Counted from the stretch's first letter, positions 9,231 through 18,419 are shown. The stretch is DNA of 64,000 nt from Actinophytocola sp963729115 (GCA_963729115.1 CAVSMR010000011.1:1178001-1242000); one strand, 5' to 3'. The notes: generated by a model from the sequence alone, not told the origin. Program-made: numbers and translations.

Positions 9231-9800
9231 TCAGTCGGGCTTGACCGTGGTGGCGAAGAAGAGGTTGACCGGGCGCGCGCCGGCCGGCCGCTTGGCCGGG
9301 TCGGTTCGCCGGTCCCGGAAGCGCTCCAGCAGCTCCTGATAGGCGCGGCGTATCTCCTCGACCTCGGCCGGGGTCATGAACTCGTTGCTGTTGGCGGAGC
9401 CGAGGACGTCCTGCCACTCCGCGGGCTCCAGGTGCAGGCGCAGGTTCCGGTCCTTGATCTGGGCGAACTCGTGGTCGAGGAACGCCGAGGCGGCCGCCTG
9501 CACGGCGAGGCGGGTGTCATCGTCGACCGCGTCGCCGGTGCCGAACCGCTGGCTCTGGCTGACGACCCGCCACGGCTTCTCCCGGCCCTGACCACCCTCG
9601 GCCTTCTCGACGTAGTCGTACCTCGCGAGCAGGTTGAGGTGATAGGAGCAGTTGGCCACGCTCTCGCCGGTCTCCTGCGCGCACTGGGTCGCCGTCGCCG
9701 TGCCCTCGCGCCCCACGATCTCCAGCAGCTGCCAGCGCAGCGGGTGCGCCATCGCGCGCAGCGCCTTGGGATCGGTGATGTGCCTCGACTCGTCTGCCAT
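9231..9800 (-). CDS. ArsR-family winged-helix transcriptional regulator
   Basis: The N-terminal third (residues about 8-80) is an ArsR-type winged helix: DPKALRAMAHPLRWQLLEIV, then the recognition segment ETGESVANCSYHLNLLARYDYVEKA. It lacks the classic ELCVCDL metal-binding motif. The C-terminal 100 residues are helical and variable, as in HTH_20-type regulators of about 190 aa. I use the ATG at 9800 because the open frame to 9812 would run into the operator repeats. It heads an operon with the 58 aa protein and the FAD oxidoreductase, and faces fdhD. Confidence 0.85.
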   Translation of the reverse strand: MADESRHITDPKALRAMAHPLRWQLLEIVGREGTATATQCAQETGESVANCSYHLNLLARYDYVEKAEGGQGREKPWRVVSQSQRFGTGDAVDDDTRLAVQAAASAFLDHEFAQIKDRNLRLHLEPAEWQDVLGSANSNEFMTPAEVEEIRRAYQELLERFRDRRTDPAKRPAGARPVNLFFATTVKPD

Positions 9801-9815
9801 GCGTAACAACATACC

Positions 9816-9851
9816 TTGCTAAACAACTCTTTAGCAATAACTCTTGCTAAA
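9816..9851. promoter_or_regulatory. Three TTGCTAAA half-sites at exact 14-bp spacing (probable ArsR operator)
   Basis: TTGCTAAA at 9816-9823, its reverse complement TTTAGCAA at 9830-9837, and TTGCTAAA again at 9844-9851 start exactly 14 bp apart. They form two overlapping inverted repeats in an unusually A+T-rich stretch between the ArsR gene and fdhD. Autoregulation by the adjacent ArsR protein, and possibly control of fdhD, is inferred from position. Confidence 0.7.
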
Positions 9852-9885
9852 GACTTCTTGTTCGTCGTGTCGTAGGCTGCATGCC

Positions 9886-10713
9886 ATGGGACGGGTGACG
9901 GTGCGACGGCCAGTGCTGCACGTCTCCGAGGACGGCAGCCGCCGCCGGCAGGACGCGCTCGCGGCCGAGGAACCGCTGGAGCTCAGGGTCGGCGGCAAGG
10001 CGCTCGCGGTCACGATGCGTACCCCCGGCCACGACGTCGAGCTGGCGCACGGCTTCCTGCTCACCGAGGGCGTGATCGGCAGCGCCGAGGACGTGTCGAC
10101 CGCGCGCTACTGCGACAGCGTCGACGACGAGGGCCGCAACACATACAACGTGCTGGACCTCGCGCTCGCCGAGGGCGTGGCGCCGCCGGATGTGGGCATG
10201 GAGCGCAACTTCTACACGACCTCGTCGTGCGGCGTGTGCGGCAAGGCGGCGCTGGACGCGGTGAAGCTGAAGACCCGGTTCTCCCCCGCGCAGGACGACT
10301 GCAAGCTCGTGCCGGAGACGCTCGTGACCCTGCCCGACCTGCTGCGCGAGCAGCAGCGGGTGTTCGAGTCGACCGGCGGCCTGCACGCGGCCGGCCTCTT
10401 CACCGCCGAGGGCGAGCCGCTCGTGGTGCGCGAGGACGTCGGCCGGCACAACGCGGTCGACAAGGCCACCGGCTGGGCCCTCCTCGAGCGCCGCATCCCC
10501 CTGGGCGGCACCGTGCTGATGGTGTCCGGGCGGGCGTCGTTCGAGCTGGTGCAGAAGGCCGCGATGGCCGGCATCCCGGTGCTCGCCGCGGTGTCCGCGC
10601 CGTCGTCGCTGGCGGTGGAGCTGGCCGAGGAGCAGGGCATCACGCTGGTCGGCTTCCTGCGCGGCAGCAGCATGAACGTCTACACGCGGGCCGAGCGGAT
10701 CATCGGTTCGTGA
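9886..10713 (+). CDS. fdhD: Formate dehydrogenase accessory sulfurtransferase FdhD
   Basis: FdhD moves sulfur from a cysteine desulfurase onto the molybdenum cofactor of formate dehydrogenase, which is needed for its activity. The 275-residue protein has the essential CGVCGK motif (Cys115 and Cys118), the GRASFELVQKAAMAGIP segment and the C-terminal GFLRGSSMNVYT cofactor-binding region. I start at the ATG at 9886 just after the operator. No formate dehydrogenase gene is in the window. The gene converges with the hydrolase gene at 10700 with a 14-bp overlap. Confidence 0.96.
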   Translation: MGRVTVRRPVLHVSEDGSRRRQDALAAEEPLELRVGGKALAVTMRTPGHDVELAHGFLLTEGVIGSAEDVSTARYCDSVDDEGRNTYNVLDLALAEGVAPPDVGMERNFYTTSSCGVCGKAALDAVKLKTRFSPAQDDCKLVPETLVTLPDLLREQQRVFESTGGLHAAGLFTAEGEPLVVREDVGRHNAVDKATGWALLERRIPLGGTVLMVSGRASFELVQKAAMAGIPVLAAVSAPSSLAVELAEEQGITLVGFLRGSSMNVYTRAERIIGS

Positions 10714-11296
10714 CCATGCGGGTGCGCCGGTCGCGTACCCACCCGAGCACCGCGGGCCAGGCGCCGTAGCCGGCGTCGGTGTTGAGGTGCGCGCCGCCGG
10801 GGATCACGTCGAGGTCGACCTTGAGCTGGGCGGCCATCGCGACGGCGACGTCCACGGCGCACGCCGGGTCGTCGTCGCCGAGCACGAGCTGGGTCCACGA
10901 CGCGGCCCGGCGCACGCCGGCGGCGTCCAGCGGGGCCGGCGTGAACCCGTGCACGTCGGGATGCTCGAAGCCGGGGCCGAGCGGGGACACGAGCAGCACG
11001 CGGTCGAACCGGATCGCGAGCTCGGCGTGGTCACCGGTGAGCCGGGCGGCGTGGTGCAGCCAGAGCGCGGCGCCCGCGGAATGGGCGAGCACGACCCGCT
11101 CGTCCGCGGGCGGCGCCGCCTGCAGGTGGTGGCGCAGCTCGGCGAGCCAGACCTCGAGGTCGGGGCGGTCGGGATCGGTGAGCTGCGGTACGTCGACCTC
11201 GCCACCCAGGTTGGCGAGCTCGCCCGCGAGCCAGCTCTGCCAGTGCTTCGGTCCGGATCCGGTATGCCCGTGCAGTAGGAGAACGTAGGGCGGCAT
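10700..11296 (-). CDS. RBBP9/YdeN-family serine hydrolase
   Basis: This 198-residue alpha/beta hydrolase has the N-terminal LLHGHTGSGPKHW motif and a nucleophile elbow VVLAHSAGAA (Ser73). An acidic cluster DDDP near 141-143 and GGAHLNTDAG with His170 supply the likely catalytic triad. The length is typical of the RBBP9/YdeN family, whose natural substrates are mostly unknown. Its 3' end overlaps the convergent fdhD end. It starts just beyond the clpX terminator hairpin, so it is expressed independently of clpX. Confidence 0.88.
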   Translation of the reverse strand: MPPYVLLLHGHTGSGPKHWQSWLAGELANLGGEVDVPQLTDPDRPDLEVWLAELRHHLQAAPPADERVVLAHSAGAALWLHHAARLTGDHAELAIRFDRVLLVSPLGPGFEHPDVHGFTPAPLDAAGVRRAASWTQLVLGDDDPACAVDVAVAMAAQLKVDLDVIPGGAHLNTDAGYGAWPAVLGWVRDRRTRMVTNR

Positions 11297-11303
11297 GGCT
11301 CAT

Positions 11304-11343
11304 CCTCGCATCGAGCCGGGCGTCAGCGCGGCTCGATGCGAGG
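11304..11343 (-). terminator. Hairpin terminator after clpX
   Basis: Arms of 14 bp (CCTCGCATCGAGCC at 11304-11317 pairing with 11330-11343) flank a 12-base loop, 16 bases beyond the clpX stop. There is no U-tract, as is common for actinobacterial terminators. Confidence 0.7.
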
Positions 11344-11358
11344 GCGAGTCGGAACCGG

Positions 11359-12660
<1,302 letters not shown>

Positions 12661-12906
12661 GACCGCTGACCTCTGTCCCCTCCGGCGTACCCGCAGCGCA
12701 CGCCTGGAATATGTGGCTGGACCGAACCTCGAGCCCAGTGTCGCGCACCGCACTCCAGGCCCGGTCGTGTGCCTGTTGCCTCCGACGGTACCTGCCCACC
12801 CCCACTCAATGGGAGAACCTACCCATTGAGATGTCGGATTCGGCCGATCAGGTGGCCCGCCCCCGCGGGCGCACAACCGCCTCCCGACCAGGGTGGCGGC
12901 AGTGCC

Positions 12907-13539
12907 TCACGGCCTGGTGGCGGAGAGCTTCCGGTACTGCAACACCTCGTCGACGATGCCGTAGTCCCGCGCCTCGTCGGCAGTGAGAATCTTGTCGCGC
13001 TCGATGTCCGACCGGATGTCGTCGGCCGACTTGGAGGTGTGCCGGGCCAGCGTCGACTCCATGAGACGGCGCACCCGCTGGATCTCGTTGGCCTGGATCT
13101 CCAGGTCGGACACCTGGCCGTAGACGCCCTCCATCGCGGGCTGGTGGATCAGCACGCGGGCGTTCGGCAGGGCGAACCGCTTGCCCGGGGTGCCGGCCGC
13201 GAGCAGCACGGCGGCCGCGGAGGCGGCCTGGCCCAGGCAGTAGGTCTGCACGTCGGGACGGGCGAACTGCATCGTGTCGTAGATCGCCATCAGCGAGGTG
13301 AAGGAGCCGCCCGGCGAGTTGATGTACATGATGATGTCGCGGTCCGGGTCGACCGACTCCAGGTAGAGCAGCTGCGCCATGACGTCGTTGGCCGACGCGT
13401 CGTCGATCTGGACGCCGACGAAGATGATCCGCTCTTCGAAGAGTTTGTTGTAGGGGTTGGACTCCTTGACCCCGTAGCTGGTCCGCTCCACGAAGGAGGG
13501 CAGCACGTACCGGGCCTGGGGTGCGTAACGGTCGCTCAC
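12907..13539 (-). CDS. clpP2: ClpP2 protease subunit
   Basis: This is one of the two subunits of the actinobacterial hetero-tetradecameric ClpP1P2 protease. The 210-residue product carries the triad Ser107 (GQAASAAA), His132 (LIHQP) and Asp182 (IERDK). The GTG start at 13539 is preceded by GAGGAG. The gene follows clpP1 with a 26-base gap, so the two are co-transcribed. ClpP2 is the subunit that normally docks ClpX or ClpC; this is family knowledge, not visible here. Confidence 0.96.
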   Translation of the reverse strand: MSDRYAPQARYVLPSFVERTSYGVKESNPYNKLFEERIIFVGVQIDDASANDVMAQLLYLESVDPDRDIIMYINSPGGSFTSLMAIYDTMQFARPDVQTYCLGQAASAAAVLLAAGTPGKRFALPNARVLIHQPAMEGVYGQVSDLEIQANEIQRVRRLMESTLARHTSKSADDIRSDIERDKILTADEARDYGIVDEVLQYRKLSATRP

Positions 13540-13565
13540 GTCAAAGTCTCCTCGATCTGGCCCGG

Positions 13566-14183
13566 TCAGTTCCGGCTGCCATTGGGCGATTGCACCCGGG
13601 TGACCACGTGGTCCACGAAGCCGTACTCGCGGGCCTCCTCCGCGGTGAACCAGCGGTCGCGGTCGGCGTCGGTGGTGATCCGATCGACGGTCTGGCCGGT
13701 CTGCTGGGCGGTCAGCTCCGCCATCTCCAGCTTCCACTTGCCGAGGATCTCGGCGCGAATGGCGATGTCGGACGCGGTGCCGCCGACGCCGCCGGAGGGC
13801 TGGTGCATCATGATCCGGGCGTGCGGCAGGGCGTAGCGCTTGCCGGGGGTGCCGGACGAGAGCAGGAACTGCCCCATCGACGCGGCCATGCCCATCGCCC
13901 AGGTGGCGACGTCCGGCTCGATGAGCTCCATCGTGTCGTAGATGGCCATGCCCGCGGTCACCGAGCCACCCGGCGAGTTGATGTAGAAGGTGATCTCCTT
14001 CTCCTGGTCCTCGGCGGCCAGCAGCAGGAGCTGCGCGGTGATCCGGTTGGCGATGTCGTCGTCCACCTCGGAGCCGAGGAACACGATCCGCTCGCGGAGC
14101 AGCCGCTCGTACACGGAGTCGTTCAGAGTGAGCCCCGCGGTCGCCGACCGCATCATGGGCGTCGTCCGCAGTGGTTGCGTCAC
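13566..14183 (-). CDS. clpP1: ClpP1 protease subunit
   Basis: This is the partner subunit of ClpP2. It has Ser102 (GMAASMGQ), His127 (MMHQP) and Asp176 (DADRDRWFTA). I choose the GTG at 14183, giving 205 residues close to mycobacterial ClpP1; the frame is open to 14273, but that part has no counterpart in the family. Upstream lie an 8-bp inverted repeat and a GTTCGC-5N-GCG box, the motif reported for ClgR in Streptomyces. This suggests stress induction of clpP1P2 separately from tig. Confidence 0.95.
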   Translation of the reverse strand: MTQPLRTTPMMRSATAGLTLNDSVYERLLRERIVFLGSEVDDDIANRITAQLLLLAAEDQEKEITFYINSPGGSVTAGMAIYDTMELIEPDVATWAMGMAASMGQFLLSSGTPGKRYALPHARIMMHQPSGGVGGTASDIAIRAEILGKWKLEMAELTAQQTGQTVDRITTDADRDRWFTAEEAREYGFVDHVVTRVQSPNGSRN

Positions 14184-14242
14184 GTCTGCCTGCTTTCGCT
14201 GGATATGACCTTGGTCTGTCTCACGCTCGACATTAACGAAGG

Positions 14243-14262
14243 AGGGCATGACGACATGCCCT
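14243..14262. repeat. Inverted repeat in the tig-clpP1 gap
   Basis: AGGGCATG-ACGA-CATGCCCT forms a hairpin with 8-bp arms between the tig stop and the clpP1 start. It could attenuate read-through from tig or lie in the clpP1 leader. No U-tract follows. Confidence 0.4.
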
Positions 14263-14273
14263 GGACGGCTCAA

Positions 14274-14287
14274 GTTCGCTCAGAGCG
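14274..14287. promoter_or_regulatory. ClgR-type operator upstream of clpP1P2
   Basis: GTTCGCTCAGAGCG (plus-strand reading) is an exact match to the GTTCGC-5N-GCG motif described for the Clp regulator ClgR of Streptomyces. It lies directly after the tig stop codon and 90 bp before the clpP1 GTG. The position is what is expected for activation of clpP1P2; the clgR gene itself is not in the window. Confidence 0.7.
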
Positions 14288-15652
14288 TCACTGTTCCGCA
14301 CTCGCGGGCTCAGGCTCGGGCTCGGCCGGCGTGCGCGGCCCGAACAGCTCCTCGAGGTCGACGTCGTTGCCGGAGGCGTCCTTGACCGCGGCCAGGCGGA
14401 CCACCGAGGCGAGGGCCTTGCCGCGCCGGACGTCGGCGAAGATCGCGCCGAGCTGGCCGGACTGCTGCGCGCGCTGGACGTACTCGTCCGGGCTGACGCC
14501 GAAGCGCTGGGCCTGGTAGATGATCCGCTCGGTGAGCTCGTTGTCGTCGACGTTCACGTTCTCCGCGTCGGCGATCGAGTCGAGGACCAGCTGGGTCTTG
14601 ACGGCCTTCTCGGCCTCCGCGCGGACCTCCGTGTCGAACTCCTCGCGGGTCTGGCCCTGCGAGGTGAGGTACTCGTTGAAGCGCTCCTCGTCGTGGTCGA
14701 ACGTGTGCACCGCGTCGTGCTGGCGGCTCTCGACCTCGGAGTCGACGACGCTCTCCGGCAGCGGGACCTCGGTGACGTCGAGGAGGGCCTCGAGGACCTT
14801 GTCGCGGGCCTGGACGCCCTGCTGCATCCGCTTCACGCGGGTCAGGCGCTCGCGCAGGTCGGACCGGAGCTCGTCGATGGTGTCGAACTCGCTGGCCAGC
14901 TGGGCGAAGTCGTCGTCGGGCTCGGGCAGCTCGCGCACCTTGACCGAGTTGACCTTGACGGTGACCTCGGCGTCGCGGCCGGCGTGCTCGCCCGCCACGA
15001 GCTTGGTGGTGAAGGCCTTCTCCTCGTCGGCCGACGTGCCGATGATGGCGTCGTCGATGCCCTCGATCATCTCGCCGGAGCCGACCTCGTAGGACAGGCC
15101 GGCGGTCCGCGCCTCCTCGACCTCCTCGCCGTCGACGGTCGCGGCCAGGTCGATCGAGACGAAGTCGCCGTTCTCCGCGGGCCGCTCGACGCCGGTCAGC
15201 GTGCCGAAGCGAGCGCGCAGCTCGTCGAGCTGCTCATCGACCTCGGCGTCGGTCAGCTCGAGGTCGTCGACCGAGACCGACAGCTCGCCGAACGCCGGCA
15301 CGGTGATGTCCGGGCGGATGTCGACCTCAGCGGTGAACTCGAGCGTCTTGCGGTCCTCGAGCTTGGTGACCTCGATCTCCGGGCGGCCGAGCACCCGGAC
15401 CTCCTCGGAGGTGACGGCCTCGCTGTACTTGACCGGGATGGCCTCGTTGACGACCTCGTCGAGGATCGGCGCGCGCCCGATGCGCTGCTCGATGACACGG
15501 GCCGGCGCCTTGCCCGGCCGGAAGCCCGGGATGCGCACCTGGTTCGCGAGCTTGCGGTAGGCGCGGTCGAAGTTCGGCTTGAGCTCGTCGAACGGCACCT
15601 CGACGTTGATCCGGACCCGCGTGGGGCTCAGGTGCTCGACGGTGCTCTTCAA
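14288..15652 (-). CDS. tig: Trigger factor chaperone
   Basis: This ribosome-bound chaperone and peptidyl-prolyl isomerase meets nascent chains at the exit tunnel. The 454-residue protein has the ribosome-binding tail region with GFRPGKAP (residues about 43-50), a central FKBP-like domain (about 160-245) and a helical C-terminal domain. It ends in an acidic tail rich in Glu and Pro. It sits upstream of clpP1P2-clpX as in most actinobacteria, but the box and hairpin after its stop indicate separate control of clp. Confidence 0.97.
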   Translation of the reverse strand: MKSTVEHLSPTRVRINVEVPFDELKPNFDRAYRKLANQVRIPGFRPGKAPARVIEQRIGRAPILDEVVNEAIPVKYSEAVTSEEVRVLGRPEIEVTKLEDRKTLEFTAEVDIRPDITVPAFGELSVSVDDLELTDAEVDEQLDELRARFGTLTGVERPAENGDFVSIDLAATVDGEEVEEARTAGLSYEVGSGEMIEGIDDAIIGTSADEEKAFTTKLVAGEHAGRDAEVTVKVNSVKVRELPEPDDDFAQLASEFDTIDELRSDLRERLTRVKRMQQGVQARDKVLEALLDVTEVPLPESVVDSEVESRQHDAVHTFDHDEERFNEYLTSQGQTREEFDTEVRAEAEKAVKTQLVLDSIADAENVNVDDNELTERIIYQAQRFGVSPDEYVQRAQQSGQLGAIFADVRRGKALASVVRLAAVKDASGNDVDLEELFGPRTPAEPEPEPASAEQ

Positions 15653-15725
15653 CGTGATCTCCTAGGCTGGCTTGACTGACGCGTCTGCGACGAGTTTATG
15701 GACCTGGCCAGGTCGCGCCCGAGCC

Positions 15726-15747
15726 GGGGCGGCCCTAGGACCGCCCC
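15726..15747 (-). terminator. Hairpin after tRNA-Pro
   Basis: GGGGCGG at 15726-15732 pairs with CCGCCCC at 15741-15747 across an 8-base loop that itself contains CCTAGG. It lies just beyond the 3' end of tRNA-Pro in the direction of transcription, so it is a likely terminator for it. Confidence 0.5.
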
Positions 15748-15754
15748 TCGCTGG

Positions 15755-15828
15755 TCGGGCTGACAGGATTTGAACCTGCGACCCTCCGCTCCCAAAGCGG
15801 ATGCGCTACCAAGCTGCGCTACAGCCCG
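15755..15828 (-). tRNA. tRNA-Pro (anticodon TGG)
   Basis: The cloverleaf has acceptor strands CGGGCTG and CAGCCCG, discriminator A and an encoded CCA at 15754-15752. The anticodon arm is CCGCT-TTGGGAG with TGG. The T arm is GCAGGTTCAAATCCTGT. It decodes proline CCA and wobble codons. A tRNA-Pro also follows tig in M. tuberculosis. Confidence 0.96.
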
Positions 15829-15900
15829 TTGCCGTCCCCCTCCCAGGGGCGCCACGACAGCGTATCGCGGCGCGCTAGGCTGTTTCGGCAGGATGCCTCC

Positions 15901-15971
15901 GCGGGTGTAGCTCAATGGCAGAGCCCCAGCCTTCCAAGCTGGTCATGCGGGTTCGATTCCCGTCACCCGCT
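15901..15971 (+). tRNA. tRNA-Gly (anticodon TCC)
   Basis: Acceptor strands are GCGGGTG and CACCCGC, the discriminator is T and the CCA is encoded at 15972-15974. The anticodon loop is CTTCCAA. The gene is intact. Its 3' half has served as an integration site: part of it is repeated at 20304, and integrase remnants lie beside both copies. Confidence 0.96.
15939..15956 (+). repeat. attL-like segment inside tRNA-Gly
   Basis: This 18-base stretch of the anticodon stem to T arm (CTGGTCATGCGGGTTCGA) is repeated exactly at 20304-20321, 4365 bp away. The match is 24 of 26 if extended to CTTCC on the left. It marks the left end of the tRNA-Gly island. Confidence 0.65.
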
Positions 15972-16033
15972 CCACTCTTCCCTCGCAGGTCAGAAGGGCG
16001 CCGCCCTGTCTTGGGCAGCACCCCTCCGGTAGA

Positions 16034-16261
16034 TCAACTTCGCCGTGGGCCATTAGCGGGCCATTGGGCGACCGGCACCAGAGCGCCCGCCACGCCGTCA
16101 TCGCCCTGGTCATCGCGCTTGTCCTTGGCCTTCTTCTTGATCTTCTTGCGGGCCGCGCGTGCCCGCCGGCTCAGCGCCTTCGCGATCTCCTGGTCTCGTT
16201 CGCTTGTGGCGTGCTGATAGATGAGCGCGGCGCGCATGCTGCCGTGCCCCATCCGGTGCAT
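16034..16261 (-). pseudogene. 3' fragment of a tyrosine-recombinase integrase
   Basis: The 75 codons encode the last part of a phage-type integrase: MGHGSMRAALIYQHATSERD contains the LGH-like box and the catalytic tyrosine, followed by a basic Lys/Arg tail. Upstream the frame changes: the preceding conserved ATGA-type segment is readable only in another frame, and no HxLRHT box is found. The gene is therefore broken and cannot encode a working integrase. It ends 60 bases from tRNA-Gly, the normal place for an integrase that targets that tRNA. Confidence 0.8.
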
Positions 16262-16404
16262 GACTTGCCGTCGCCAGTGGCGCTTGCGAAAGGCCGGCGG
16301 CCAGGAACCGCGGGTCGCAGGTCGCGTAACGCCGCTAGGGCTGCCAGCACCGGGCGCTCAGGCGGCTACTCGACCAAGGGACATAGCTCGTCCCTCTCGG
16401 AGGG

Positions 16405-16557
16405 TCACCCCGGCTTCTCCTCGGCGCGCTCAGCGGTACTCGTGGCCTCATCGATGGCCTCGATCCGGCGCGACTCGGCGACGTAAACACGACGGAACTT
16501 GGATTCCTGGAGATCCTCGGCCAGGTCGGCCCAGTACGTAGTCGGTGCGGTAGCCAT
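16405..16557 (-). CDS. 50 aa hypothetical protein with a perfect ribosome binding site
   Basis: GGAGGTGA lies five bases before the ATG at 16557. The product begins MATAPTTYWADLAEDLQESK and is acidic and helical, with no Cys or Gly-rich part. The YWADLAEDLQ...YVAESRRIEAIDE pattern resembles the N-terminal leader of some XRE/HigA-type antitoxins, but no HTH follows before the stop. It could be a true small protein or the truncated start of such an antitoxin. It lies within the decayed island. Confidence 0.5.
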   Translation of the reverse strand: MATAPTTYWADLAEDLQESKFRRVYVAESRRIEAIDEATSTAERAEEKPG

Positions 16558-16726
16558 TCACGTCACCTCCGTAGCTCGGGTGGCCGACCCCTCAATGCCC
16601 GATGATCGTCTGACACCGGACCAGCAGTATCAAGGGCGCGCTCCGCGCGTCGCTGGCGCGATGCCTTCGCCAATGTTGACGCCGCCGGCCCGCTGCTAGG
16701 GATGGCAGGGGCCGGGGTGTGCACGT

Positions 16727-17281
16727 TCACGGCCGGCCGTCCTCCCCTGCTGTTCCCGACGAGGCTCCGGCCGAGTTCTCGGCAGCCTTGGATGAAGTCA
16801 TGCGCCTTGTGAGTGCGATCGTGGCGGTCGACAGGAGCACGCCGAGTACCACGCCGCCTGTGTTCATCGCCCAGTCGTTCGTGTCGCATGCTCGGCCTAT
16901 GGCGGGAACCAGCGCCTGAACGGCCTCGATCACCGCGGACAGAGTGACGCCGGCCAGGGCGATCAGCAGTGGCCGTCTGGTGGCGAGCGTGGCGAAGTAG
17001 ATCGGCGGGACGAACAACGCCACGTTCGCCAACATCTCCAAACGACCCAGCGTCGGCACGTAGAACTGGACGGCGCAGGCCACCTCGTCCAAACCGAGCC
17101 CGGTCGGCACGAGGGTCAGCGCGACGATCGGCAGGAGCGACACCGTCGCCAGCGCCCACAGGGCCCGACCCGCATGCCGGCGTCGCACGATGACGTAGCC
17201 GGCGCCGACACAGACCACGGCCACCAGGAGCAACACCACCGGCACCATCGCCGAGTGGTCCAGCAGGAAGTTCGTGATCAT
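16727..17281 (-). CDS. VanZ-like membrane protein
   Basis: The protein has about 184 residues and four to five membrane spans. It has the VanZ layout: LTLVPTG after the second span, then LGRLEMLANVALFVP, the SAVIEAVQALVPAIGRACDTNDW motif and NTGGVVLGVL. VanZ proteins contribute to glycopeptide (teicoplanin) tolerance in some bacteria, but most homologues are uncharacterised. I choose the ATG at 17281; a longer frame to 17392 would overlap the divergent antitoxin gene and add a very basic leader. The C-terminal tail is Ser/Gly-rich. Confidence 0.8.
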   Translation of the reverse strand: MITNFLLDHSAMVPVVLLLVAVVCVGAGYVIVRRRHAGRALWALATVSLLPIVALTLVPTGLGLDEVACAVQFYVPTLGRLEMLANVALFVPPIYFATLATRRPLLIALAGVTLSAVIEAVQALVPAIGRACDTNDWAMNTGGVVLGVLLSTATIALTRRMTSSKAAENSAGASSGTAGEDGRP

Positions 17282-17378
17282 CAGAGAGCCGATCGTAGGG
17301 GTCTGCCTGTACCGGAGATGGCGTTTTCGTTTTTTTCGGATAGACTGATCTTCGCGACGAACTTCGGGAAGGACGACG

Positions 17379-17840
17379 ATGACGGCGGTCATGGAATCTC
17401 ACACAGTGCTGCCGCCAGCCAAGGATGCGCCTGAGCTGGCCAATCTTGCGACGGCACTGCAGACGCCTGCGGCCACCCTCGTCGGACCGGACGGGACACG
17501 CACGCCGCTGCCCGAAGAGGTCTACCGCGTGCTCAGGAACGTCGTCGACGCCATGTCGCAGGGCCTGGCCATCACGATCGCACCCCACAACACGCAGCTG
17601 ACCACGCAGGAAGCCGCCGACCTCCTCGGCATCTCGCGACCGACCCTCGTACGCCTCCTCGAGGACGGCGAGATCCCCTTCGAGCTCCGCGGCCGGCACC
17701 GCCGCGTCATGCTGGTCGACGTCGTCGCCTACCAGGAACAAGCCCGCACCAAACGGCGCGCGACGCTTGCCGAGATGACACGCACAGCTCACGAGGATGG
17801 CACCGACGACACGGCCGACGAGTTCATCCAAACTCGCTGA
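17379..17840 (+). CDS. Excisionase-type HTH protein, probable antitoxin of the PIN toxin
   Basis: This 153-residue protein has an N-terminal helical part, then a MerR/excisionase-like winged helix at about 74-112 (LTTQEAADLLGISRPTLVRLL, then ELRGRHRRVMLVDVVAY). It ends in an acidic, charged C-terminal tail suited to toxin binding. It is followed 21 bases later by a PIN-domain gene. HTH_17 antitoxin plus PIN toxin is a known actinobacterial arrangement. It faces the VanZ gene. The A+T-rich CGTTTTCGTTTTTTTCGGA stretch upstream probably carries its promoter, which the antitoxin would autoregulate. Confidence 0.85.
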   Translation: MTAVMESHTVLPPAKDAPELANLATALQTPAATLVGPDGTRTPLPEEVYRVLRNVVDAMSQGLAITIAPHNTQLTTQEAADLLGISRPTLVRLLEDGEIPFELRGRHRRVMLVDVVAYQEQARTKRRATLAEMTRTAHEDGTDDTADEFIQTR

Positions 17841-17861
17841 CACCTCCGCCAGACTTGCCGG

Positions 17862-18419
17862 ATGGCCTTCCCTGCCCTCCTCGACGCGTGCGTCCTGATC
17901 CCCATCAGGCTGACCGATCTCCTGCTGAGGCTGGCCGAGGCCGACACCTATCGACTGTTGTGGTCGCACGACGTGCTCGACGAGGTCGAACGCAATCTCC
18001 CCAAGGTCGGAGTCGATCCTGACAAGGCCCGCACGCGGGTCCAGCAGATGCGCGAGGCGTTCCCGGACGCGCTCGTGACGGACTACGGCGCACTCGTCCC
18101 CGCGATGACCAACCACCCGAAAGACCGACACGTACTCGCGGCGGCGGTGCGGGCCGACGCGGCCGTGATCGTCACCGCCAACATCAAGGACTTCCCGCCG
18201 CCGGCCCTGCAGCCCTACGACATCGACGCCGTTCACCCCGACGACTTCCTCCTCGATCAACTCGACCTGTACCCCGCACAGACCACGCGCTGCATCCAAG
18301 AGCAATTCGCCGCATGCCGAAACCCGGCCATCACCATCGACCACCTCCTGGGTACCTTGGGCAAGACCGTTCCGCGGTTCGCGGAGAAGGTTCGCGAGCA
18401 GTTGAGCCACGGGATCTGA
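17862..18419 (+). CDS. PIN-domain ribonuclease toxin
   Basis: This PIN nuclease probably cleaves RNA as the toxin of a type II module. Visible acidic active-site residues are Asp8 (LLDACVL), Glu41 or Glu43 (DEVERNL) and Asp88 (PKDRHVLAAAV). They are followed by VTANIKDFP with Asp110. The core fold spans residues 1-125; a helical extension to 185 (typical of the DUF3368/PIN_3 type paired with excisionase-like antitoxins) follows. It is preceded by its putative antitoxin and lies in the tRNA-Gly island, where it may stabilise the element. Confidence 0.85.
   Translation: MAFPALLDACVLIPIRLTDLLLRLAEADTYRLLWSHDVLDEVERNLPKVGVDPDKARTRVQQMREAFPDALVTDYGALVPAMTNHPKDRHVLAAAVRADAAVIVTANIKDFPPPALQPYDIDAVHPDDFLLDQLDLYPAQTTRCIQEQFAACRNPAITIDHLLGTLGKTVPRFAEKVREQLSHGI

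Noticed and set aside
14243..14262. Canonical terminator for tig
   Set aside because: The hairpin has only 8-bp arms and no U-tract, so it is reported only as an inverted repeat.
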